Below are positions 30,826 to 36,670 of a stretch of DNA of 36,670 bases, one piece after another. Source of the stretch: Natronorubrum sulfidifaciens JCM 14089 (GTDB taxonomy: Archaea; Halobacteriota; Halobacteria; Halobacteriales; Natrialbaceae); NCBI RefSeq assembly GCF_000337735.1, contig NZ_AOHX01000039.1, forward strand, positions 1 to 36,670, read 5' to 3'. The notes below the pieces were generated by a model, which made no database searches, had not been told where the DNA came from, and saw nothing but the letters and a program-made list of their open reading frames with translations. Made by a program: the position numbers and the translations under genes. The first letter of the stretch is position 1. Each line of letters starts with the position of its first letter.

Positions 30826-31176
30826 TCACGCCGTCGACGCCGCCGGCGCGGTGGTGTACGTGACGGATTTGACATCGGCGCGCTCGAGCGTGTCGTCGAT
30901 CACGTCGGCACCGAACGCCGCCGCTGCGTCGGCATCGTCGGCCTCGACGACGACGGTAATCGAGAACTCGAGGGTAATCGTGTACGGATCGAACGGCGCG
31001 GTCGGATGTTCGTACACCGCCGCGTCGTCGACCGTCCACGCGGTGACGGTGCCGTCGTCCTCGAGGCGCTCGAGCGTCGCGGCGAGTTGCTCGGTGGCGT
31101 CGTCGCGAGCGGTCGTATCGCTCCCGCCGTGTAAGGTGATGAGCGTCGTGCCCTCCCGCGAAACTGCAAACTCCAT
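30826..31176 (-). CDS. 116-residue protein upstream of the SAMP3-like gene, unknown
   Basis: An unrecognised alpha-beta protein: MEFAVSREGTTLITLHGGSDTTARDDATEQLAATLERLEDDGTV, then long strands YTITLEFSITVVVEADDADAAAAFGADVIDDTL. The two halves look like a ferredoxin-like fold. It is acidic, lacks cysteine and ends in an Ala/Ser/Thr-rich tail. ATG 31176 is preferred because the upstream codons to 31224 resemble promoter sequence. It precedes the SAMP3-like gene by 48 bases on the same strand, but that gene seems to have its own promoter. Confidence 0.68.
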   Translation of the reverse strand: MEFAVSREGTTLITLHGGSDTTARDDATEQLAATLERLEDDGTVTAWTVDDAAVYEHPTAPFDPYTITLEFSITVVVEADDADAAAAFGADVIDDTLERADVKSVTYTTAPAASTA

Positions 31177-31266
31177 ACCCAACTCTATCAACTGAAGGGA
31201 TTTGAACGCTTGGGATAAACTCACACTGCGCAGCAGAACTTGCGAGGCGGTGTTTCGATCTCGGTA

Positions 31267-32376
31267 TCACTCTCGAAGGTCGTCGTAGAGCTCCCCCAAC
31301 TGCTCGAGGGAGTGGTCGACCGACAGCATCGACCGCCGCCGGCGACAGAGATCCGAGAGCCGGTCGTGTTCGGCGAGGGTGCGATGGATCGCCCATCGGA
31401 ACGCCTCGAGATCACCGGGGGCGTACCGGTAGCCGGTTTCGCCCTCGATGACGCTGTCAGTGAGCGCGCCCGCATCGACGGCGACGACCGGCGTGGCACA
31501 CGCGGTCGCCTCGAGGGCGACCAGCCCCTGCGTTTCGACCGGGCTCGGGAAGACGAAGACGTCGAGCGCCGAGTAGAACGCCGGCAGCTCCTCGCGCTCG
31601 AGAAAGCCGAGGAACCGAACGTCGGCGTCGACCGTCACGGCATGGGCCTCGAGGGCGGCTCTGTCGGGGCCGTCGCCGGCGAGCACGAGCGTGTAGTCGG
31701 TTCCGTCGACGGCGTCGATCGCCACTGTGAGGTTCTTCTCGGGTCCGTGGCGGCCGGTGTAACCGAGCAGTGGCCCTTCAGGGAGGGCGTACGCGTCGCG
31801 AAACGCCGTCGGATCGACCGGGCGAAACAACTCGGTGTCGATACCGTTCGAAATGACTGTGACATCGACATCCGGCGCGATGTACTCGAGCAGTCGGCGT
31901 CGGGCGAACGACGTCGGGGCGACGACGTGATCGACGCGCTCGAGGAACGTCCGCTCGTAGGCGCGGTGTGCTCGCTTGCCGATGTCGACGAAAGCCGGCG
32001 GGACGTGCTGTTCGATACGGTCGTCGAGGAGGGTGTGATAGGAGGCGACGACGGGGATGTCACGCTGTCGAGCGAAGCGAACGCCCGTCGCCCCGACGGT
32101 GTAGGGCGTGTGGACGTGGACGATATCCGGCGTCTCGAGGCCGTCGTGGATCGCCGGGAGTCCGAGTCGGTACCGTGGATACAGCGGCGCGCCGACGCTC
32201 GGGACCGCGTACTCGTCGGTGTCGGAGTCGTACCCCTCCATTTCGGGGAAGACGACGGCCATCGAGCCCCGGCGACGGCCCCACCGCTCACGCCAGAGCG
32301 TGATCGTGTAGGTGACGCCGTTGACCGTCGGCAGATAGAGATCGGTAAACGCGGCGACGGTTCGGGTCCCAGCCAT
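31267..32376 (-). CDS. GT4-family glycosyltransferase
   Basis: A 369-residue retaining glycosyltransferase of GT-B fold. The acceptor-side N-terminus FTDLYLPTVNGVTYTITLW is typical of PimB/lipid glucosyltransferases, and the donor-binding half has GYTGRHGPEKNLTVAIDAV and the EX7E signature ETQGLVALEATACATPVVA. The product may be a glycolipid, glycan or S-layer sugar; context does not decide. ATG 32376 (MAGTRTV) is chosen over 32442, whose extra residues are not family-like. It lies at the end of a minus-strand run and 90 bases from the next gene. Confidence 0.9.
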   Translation of the reverse strand: MAGTRTVAAFTDLYLPTVNGVTYTITLWRERWGRRRGSMAVVFPEMEGYDSDTDEYAVPSVGAPLYPRYRLGLPAIHDGLETPDIVHVHTPYTVGATGVRFARQRDIPVVASYHTLLDDRIEQHVPPAFVDIGKRAHRAYERTFLERVDHVVAPTSFARRRLLEYIAPDVDVTVISNGIDTELFRPVDPTAFRDAYALPEGPLLGYTGRHGPEKNLTVAIDAVDGTDYTLVLAGDGPDRAALEAHAVTVDADVRFLGFLEREELPAFYSALDVFVFPSPVETQGLVALEATACATPVVAVDAGALTDSVIEGETGYRYAPGDLEAFRWAIHRTLAEHDRLSDLCRRRRSMLSVDHSLEQLGELYDDLRE

Positions 32377-32463
32377 CGGCTGCCGTTCCACGGGGTCGTG
32401 CAAATCGGTTGTGGAACCGATAGAGACTGCCTCGAGTGCCACACACCCGGGGCATGTCGCCTC

Positions 32464-32967
32464 TCACAGTGGGCTGTCGATCCGAAACGCGACGTCGTGA
32501 TCCGAGAGCAGCGATCGCATTCGCCGCACGCCGCCGTGGGTATCCCACCCTTCGGAGGTGTAGTGTTTGTACGGATGGCGCAGCCACGAGTACTCGCGAT
32601 GGGCGAACACGTCCACCGCATCAGTGTCGGCGACGAACAGCGCGACGTGAAGTTGCCACGTCGCAAACGGTGATGCCCGCCGTACCCAACTGCCGGCCGA
32701 CTGTCGGCCATCCCGGTGGACTTTCAGCGAGGCGACCGGTTCCGGCGCAAACGACATCGTCTCGAGGTCGGATCGAAACTCGCCGAGGCCGTACTCGATC
32801 GTGCCGACGTACTCGTCGGGGTGTTGGAGACACTGGGCGAAGCCCCCGAGCGGTTCTTTGATTCGGTGCAGTGTCGGCAACACGCGACGGCGCACGCGCG
32901 TGGTCAGATCGATCGCGTGGGTGTGATCGGACCGGCAAGTGCCGTCGCGTTCGTCTGTCGAAGCCAC
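32464..32967 (-). CDS. 167-residue protein, unknown
   Basis: Not recognised. The protein has a basic His-containing start, then a beta-rich body: TIEYGLGEFRSDLETMSFAPEPVASLKVHRDGRQSAGSWVRR, WQLHVALFVADTDAVDVFAHREYSWLRHPYKHYTSEGWDTHGG. It ends with a helix VRRMRSLLSD. It ends 87 bases upstream of the glycosyltransferase start on the same strand. A 6-bp inverted repeat, ATACTC/GAGTAT (32969-32985), lies between its TATA-like TTTTGG and its start, which could be an operator. Confidence 0.68.
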   Translation of the reverse strand: MASTDERDGTCRSDHTHAIDLTTRVRRRVLPTLHRIKEPLGGFAQCLQHPDEYVGTIEYGLGEFRSDLETMSFAPEPVASLKVHRDGRQSAGSWVRRASPFATWQLHVALFVADTDAVDVFAHREYSWLRHPYKHYTSEGWDTHGGVRRMRSLLSDHDVAFRIDSPL

Positions 32968-33011
32968 GATACTCCTATCGAGTATGGGCCCAAAACCATT
33001 GTGGTCCGGGG

Positions 33012-33398
33012 TTAGAGGTCCTGCATCCGGATTCCGTCTTCGACCAGTCGTGCGTTTCGCTCTCGGTCGAGGCGCTCGCCGAGGCCGTCGTGGGCGTACA
33101 GTTGGGCGATCACGTCAGCGTAGAGCGTCCGCCACGCGATGGCGTAGATCGGCGACTGGCCCCACGCCCGTAGCTCCGGCACCAGCTCGTCGTAGGTCTC
33201 GTGGCGCTGTTCGAACCGGTCGATCGCCTCGAGCACGCGAGCCGCGGCTTCACGGTCGTCCTCGGCGTTTTCGATCGCCTGATTCAGTCGCTGCTCCCAG
33301 CCGGCGACCGCTTCTTGCATGTCCGTTCCAGCAACCTCGTCGTCGGCTGGCAGGCGTTCGAGCACCGGTTTTGGCACGCCGAGTGAGATGTCGTCCAT
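33012..33398 (-). CDS. 128-residue helical protein, unknown
   Basis: A soluble helical protein: TDMQEAVAGWEQRLNQAIENAEDDREAAARVLEAIDRFEQRHETYDELVPELRAWGQSPIYAIAWRTLYADVIAQLYAHDGLGERLDRERNARLVEDGIRMQDL. No known motif is seen. The start at ATG 33398 (MDDISLGVPKP) is chosen, since further upstream the frame runs through the neighbouring acetyltransferase in antiparallel code-like sequence. It begins 31 bases after that gene's stop on the same strand, so may be co-transcribed. Confidence 0.65.
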   Translation of the reverse strand: MDDISLGVPKPVLERLPADDEVAGTDMQEAVAGWEQRLNQAIENAEDDREAAARVLEAIDRFEQRHETYDELVPELRAWGQSPIYAIAWRTLYADVIAQLYAHDGLGERLDRERNARLVEDGIRMQDL

Positions 33399-33429
33399 AC
33401 CTCGAGGTATGGCGCCGGCTGTCAAGAAA

Positions 33430-34278
33430 CTACGGCCACGTCGCGAGCATGATCTCGTCGACGAACGCGTCGTCGATGCGGTACTGCGCTTTGTGCTCGC
33501 CCTCGCGTTGCCAGCCGTTTGCTTCGAGGAACTCGATCGCACCCTCGTTCGTCGCGGGCACGTTCTGGTAGACCTTCCGGTAGCCGGCGCTGTCGGCCCA
33601 CTCGAGGCCGTACTCGAGCAGTCTCGACCCAATCCCGTGCTGGCGCAGATCGGGTGCGATGCCAACAGTGAGTTCGGCGGTGTGCGACAGCGACGGCAGT
33701 TCGTTGGCATCGAGATGCAGCCAGCCGACGACGCTCGCGTCGTCGGTTGCGAACGGAGTTTCGTCGTCGGTTTCGTCGTCAGTGTCCGTCTCCGGCTCGA
33801 ACACCGCGACGAACACGACCCGCGAACGATCCTCGTTCGCCCGTACGAGCGCCGAATCGCCCTCGAGTTGGGTCGCGACGTTCTCGGCGACGATGTATGT
33901 CCCCTCGGCTGCGACCTCGCGCATCGTCTCGATAACGCCCCGTCGGTCTTCTTCCCGTGCCGCCCTGATCGTTACCGTTCCGTCCTCGAGTTCGACAGTA
34001 ATCGGCGTCGTCGAAAGCGCAACCCGGTACTTACCGCCGGATTCGGTCAGATACCCCTGCGTCTGCAGTGCCTCGAGACAGGACTCGAGGCTGTCCATCG
34101 GGGGACAGATCGGTTCGGTGTACGACCTCGAGCGGGCGGGTTTCGAGTGGGCCGGCTCCGACTCGAGTCGGATCGATCGCGCCAGTTCGTCGGCGGTGAC
34201 GGCCCCGTGTCGCTCGACGTACTCGTAGACTGCTCGCTGGACCTCGGTGTCGAACGACAGCGTCGGGTGAACGCTCAT
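33430..34278 (-). CDS. GNAT acetyltransferase with N-terminal winged-helix-like domain
   Basis: A 282-residue two-part protein. The first 90 residues look like a DNA-binding or protein-binding helix-turn-helix (EVQRAVYEYVERHGAVTADELARSI ... MDSLESCLEALQTQGYLTESGGKYRV). The C-terminal GNAT fold holds the acetyl-CoA loop VGIAPDLRQHGIGSRLLEYGLEWADSAGYRKVYQNVPATNEGAIEFLEANGWQREGEHKAQYRID. An acidic, Thr-rich linker (about TDTDDETDDETP) interrupts the GNAT domain. It probably acetylates a small molecule or protein. The start at ATG 34278 follows TACTAAAG (minus strand, about 34307-34316). The 315-base gap upstream contains only promoters and a leader ORF. Confidence 0.85.
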   Translation of the reverse strand: MSVHPTLSFDTEVQRAVYEYVERHGAVTADELARSIRLESEPAHSKPARSRSYTEPICPPMDSLESCLEALQTQGYLTESGGKYRVALSTTPITVELEDGTVTIRAAREEDRRGVIETMREVAAEGTYIVAENVATQLEGDSALVRANEDRSRVVFVAVFEPETDTDDETDDETPFATDDASVVGWLHLDANELPSLSHTAELTVGIAPDLRQHGIGSRLLEYGLEWADSAGYRKVYQNVPATNEGAIEFLEANGWQREGEHKAQYRIDDAFVDEIMLATWP

Positions 34279-34534
34279 ACGACCCCCACCGCCGACGACC
34301 ATCTTTAGTATGGGCACTGTATCCGCAAGCACGGGGTCGACGACGGGCCTCGAGAGGCGGCTCTCCGTCCCCATCCGCCTGTTGTGACCACAATCGACAG
34401 CGATCCGGCAACCGAGCAATCCCGTGACACCGAGGAAAAACGGGCTAGAACCGGCATCTGTGCCCATCAGAACCGCGTTCCCTGATACGAATCTTTTTAC
34501 TCAGCGCCAGCATTGAGATTCGTGGACAACCATC

Positions 34535-34597
34535 ATGTTAGTAGCCATCGGCGTTTTCGTTGACAATTACCACGCCACTCGAGGGCTGTATCGATGA
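34535..34597 (+). promoter_or_regulatory. Mini-ORF leader upstream of the 2Fe-2S gene (20 codons, ATGA overlap)
   Basis: ATCTTTTTACTC (about 34489-34500) is a likely TATA box predicting transcription near 34523. The first ATG after it, 34535, opens a 20-codon frame beginning MLVAIGVFVDNYHATRG, whose TGA (34595-34597) overlaps the next gene's ATG (34594) as ATGA. GAGGG inside the frame may serve as ribosome site. The rest of the 315-base gap (34279-34593) shows no other gene. Confidence 0.42.
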
Positions 34598-35076
34598 CCG
34601 AACACGACATCACGCTGTCGGTCAACGGCACCGAACACGACCTGACCGTCGAGCCGCGAACGCTGCTCGTCACCGCGCTCCGGGAGGACCTCGGCTACAC
34701 CGGCGCGAACGTGGGCTGTGAGACCGCCCGCTGTGGCGCGTGTACCGTCCGCGTCGACGGCGAGGCGATCAAATCCTGTATGCGGTTTGCCGTCCAATCG
34801 GACGGCGCGGAGGTCGAAACCGTCGAAGGACTCGCCGAGAACGGCGACCTCGCGCCGTTACAGGAGCAGTTCCAGGAGAACCACGGGCTCCAGTGTGGGT
34901 TCTGTACGCCCGGGATGCTCATGACGGCGGATACGTACCTGAAAGACGCCGACGACCCCTCTCGAGAGGAGATCCGGGAGGCGATCGAGGGGAACCTCTG
35001 TCGCTGTACCGGCTATCACAACATCGTCGACGCGATCGAGGCGACGCTCGAGCAACGGGAGGCGAGCCATGAGTGA
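34594..35076 (+). CDS. Two-cluster 2Fe-2S subunit of molybdenum hydroxylase
   Basis: A 160-residue ferredoxin-like electron-transfer subunit of the xanthine dehydrogenase/CO dehydrogenase family. The N-terminal cluster uses Cys42, Cys47, Cys50 and Cys62 (CETARCGAC...SC), and the C-terminal cluster uses Cys101, Cys104, Cys136 and Cys138 (QCGFCTPGM and LCRCTGY). Its length is the usual 150-165. The stop overlaps the start of the large subunit by eight bases (ATGAGTGA), so both are co-translated. The FAD subunit is not seen and may lie beyond the contig end. Confidence 0.95.
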   Translation: MTEHDITLSVNGTEHDLTVEPRTLLVTALREDLGYTGANVGCETARCGACTVRVDGEAIKSCMRFAVQSDGAEVETVEGLAENGDLAPLQEQFQENHGLQCGFCTPGMLMTADTYLKDADDPSREEIREAIEGNLCRCTGYHNIVDAIEATLEQREASHE

Positions 35077-36652
35077 GAGCGACCACCCTGCGGAAAAGCG
35101 CGGCTTCGGCGACCCGATCGAACGCGACGAGGACGTCCCGCTGCTGACGGGCGAGGCGACGTACACCGACGACATCCAGCTCCGGGGGACGGCGCATCTG
35201 GCGATCCGCCGCTCCGATCACGCACACGCCCGCATTCTCGAGGTCGATACGAGCGCGGCCGAAGCGATGGACGACGTCGTCGCGGTTTACACCGGTTCGG
35301 ACGTCGAGGACAGCGGCGTGCCAAACACCATCCCGACAGCGTGGATGCTCCCCGGGCTCGTGACGCCACAGTATCGCATGCTCGCCGTGGATAAAGTCCG
35401 CCACGAGGGCGACGGGATCGCCGCCGTCGTCGCCGAAACGCCACAGGCGGCCCGCGACGCGCTCGCAGCCATCGACGTCGAGTACGAGGTGCTCGAGCAC
35501 GTCACGGACCCTGTCGAGTCGGTCGAGCGCGACGTGGCGCCGGTCCACGAGGAGGCCGAGGACAACGTCGCCTTCGACTTCGAACTCGGCGACGCGGACG
35601 CCGTCGACGAGGCCTTCGCTGACGCCGACCGGATCGCGAGCGTCGACCTCCGACAGCCGCGGCTCATTCCGAACGCGATGGAACCGCGGTCGGCACTGGC
35701 CGACTGGGACGTCGCGACCGAGAAACTGCGCCTCTGGATGACGAGCCAGAACCCCCATCTGCACCGAATGCTGCTGTCGGCCGGTACGCTCGGGGTTCCA
35801 GAGAACAAGATCCAGGTGATCGCCCCCGAGGTCGGCGGGGGATTCGGCAGCAAGATCTACCACTATCCCGACGAGGCCGTCACGGCCTGGTGTTCGATGC
35901 AACTCGGCCGACCGGTGAAGTGGAAAGCCAGCCGGATGGAGGGCTACGTCACCGACTGCCACGGCCGCGACCACACGACGAGCGCCGAAATCGCCGTCGA
36001 CGACGACGGAACCGTCCGCGGGATTCGCGTCGAGACCCACGCCGGGCTGGGCGCACAGCTCTCGCAGTTCGCCACCGCCACGCCGTCGTATCTGTACGCG
36101 ACGATCCTCTCCGGCGAGTACGCCATTCCGGCGATCCACTGCCGGGTCATCGGCGCGTTCACCAACACGACGCCGGTCGACGCCTACCGCGGGGCCGGCC
36201 GCTCGGAAGGCATCTACGTGATCGAACGGCTCATGGACGTCGCCGCGCGGGAACTCGAGATGGACCCCGCCGAACTCCGGCGGACGAATCTCGTCCCGCC
36301 CGACGAGTTCCCCTACGAGACCGCCGCGGCCGTCGTCTACGACAGCGGCGAGTACGAGCGGGCGATGGACAAGGCACTCGAGCACGTCGGCTACGACGAC
36401 CTGCGAGAGCGACAGGCCGAACTCCGCGAGGAGGGCCGCTATCTCGGCATCGGCGTCGCCAACTTCGTCGAGTCGGCCGGGCTCTCGCCGTCGGGACTCG
36501 CCGGCGACCTCGGCGCGCAGGCCGGTGGCTGGGAGAGTTCGATCGTACGCTTCGATTCGACGGGAACCGTCACGGTCCTCGTCGGGACGGCCGATCAGGG
36601 ACAGGGCCACCGCACGACGTTCGCCCAGATCGCCGCCGAGGAACTCGGCGTC
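35069..36652 (+). CDS. Molybdopterin-binding large subunit, form II CoxL-like (partial)
   Basis: The 5' part (528 codons) of the catalytic subunit of a molybdenum hydroxylase. The start ERDEDVPLLTGEATYTDDIQL, the molybdopterin motif GGGFGSK (about residues 256-262) and AYRGAGR (residues 372-378) are visible. The AYRGAGR form defines form II CoxL-like proteins; true aerobic CO dehydrogenases (form I) carry AYRCSFR, so CO oxidation is unlikely, and xanthine, aldehyde or N-heterocycle oxidation is expected. The frame is open at the contig end; the final residues past 36652 are encoded by adapter. Confidence 0.94.
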
Positions 36653-36670
36653 CTGTCTCTTATACACATC
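36653..36670. other. Nextera/Tn5 mosaic-end adapter (right)
   Basis: The last 18 bases, CTGTCTCTTATACACATC, are the reverse complement of the Tn5 mosaic end lacking its last base. Genome sequence ends at 36652, inside the molybdenum hydroxylase gene. Confidence 0.97.

Noticed and set aside
20-36652. tRNA, rRNA, CRISPR arrays, transposons and integrases
   Set aside because: Looked for cloverleaf-type stems, regularly spaced repeats and transposase motifs in both strands by eye; none found.
34919-36667. 582-codon minus-strand frame beginning MYKRQ
   Set aside because: Starts in the right-hand adapter and runs antisense to the molybdenum hydroxylase genes; a shadow caused by GC-rich codon use.

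Overview
The window is high-GC archaeal DNA from a halophilic archaeon (class Halobacteria). Three things point there: very acidic proteins, haloarchaea-type gene families (CetZ1, Bat/HTH-10 regulators, SAMP-like modifiers, RaSEA of archaeosine synthesis, F420 genes, many tiny zinc-finger proteins), and start codons mostly placed about 25-30 bases after TATA-like boxes, as in leaderless transcripts. CTCGAG is conspicuously frequent and CTAG rare, which by eye fits Natrialbales (Natrinema/Haloterrigena-like), but I cannot prove the family. The first 19 and last 18 bases are the Tn5/Nextera mosaic-end adapter in opposite orientations, so genuine genomic sequence is 20-36652 and the piece is a bounded contig. 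No rRNA, tRNA, CRISPR array, insertion sequence or phage gene was seen; this looks like core or near-core chromosome.

Layout: 20-3505 holds the tail of an unknown gene, a stand-alone Lrp/AsnC effector domain, dTMP kinase, an NDUFA9-like epimerase and the tubulin-like cytoskeletal gene cetZ1. 3706-8549 is a loose coenzyme F420 group (cofC, cofG, cofH) with a deaminase, a metal-dependent cyclase-family hydrolase and a small unknown gene between. 8714-12788 has purC, a MoaD/ubiquitin-like protein, an acetamidase/formamidase with an inserted zinc ribbon, a tiny zinc-finger protein and purU. 12997-16652 has a COG0523 (CobW-like) metallochaperone GTPase followed by two small unknown genes, divergent from an FAD/NAD(P)-binding protein, then a rhodanese. 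16659-20381 has a two-domain VOC protein, purS-purQ, RaSEA and a small zinc-finger gene.

20493-28306 has a LOV-PAS-GAF-HTH regulator of the Bat family, a small membrane protein, an aldehyde:ferredoxin oxidoreductase, an M48 membrane protease, two divergent transcription factors, a zinc-ribbon peptide and a PNPOx-fold flavoprotein. 28402-34278 is a long run of minus-strand genes: two coupled unknown proteins, AzlCD amino-acid exporter, a SAMP3-like modifier, a GT4 glycosyltransferase, three unknown proteins and an HTH-GNAT protein. 34594-36652 begins a molybdenum hydroxylase operon (2Fe-2S subunit and form II CoxL-like large subunit), cut by the contig end.

The themes that tie genes together are F420 synthesis, purine/one-carbon metabolism (purC, purU, purS, purQ), Mo/W-pterin enzymes and MoaD-like proteins, and sensory transcription factors. 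The most unusual pattern found is that four separately promoted genes (purC, purU, the AOR gene and the 2Fe-2S gene) are each preceded by an 11-20 codon mini-ORF. Each mini-ORF begins near the predicted transcription start and ends in an ATGA overlap with the main start codon.
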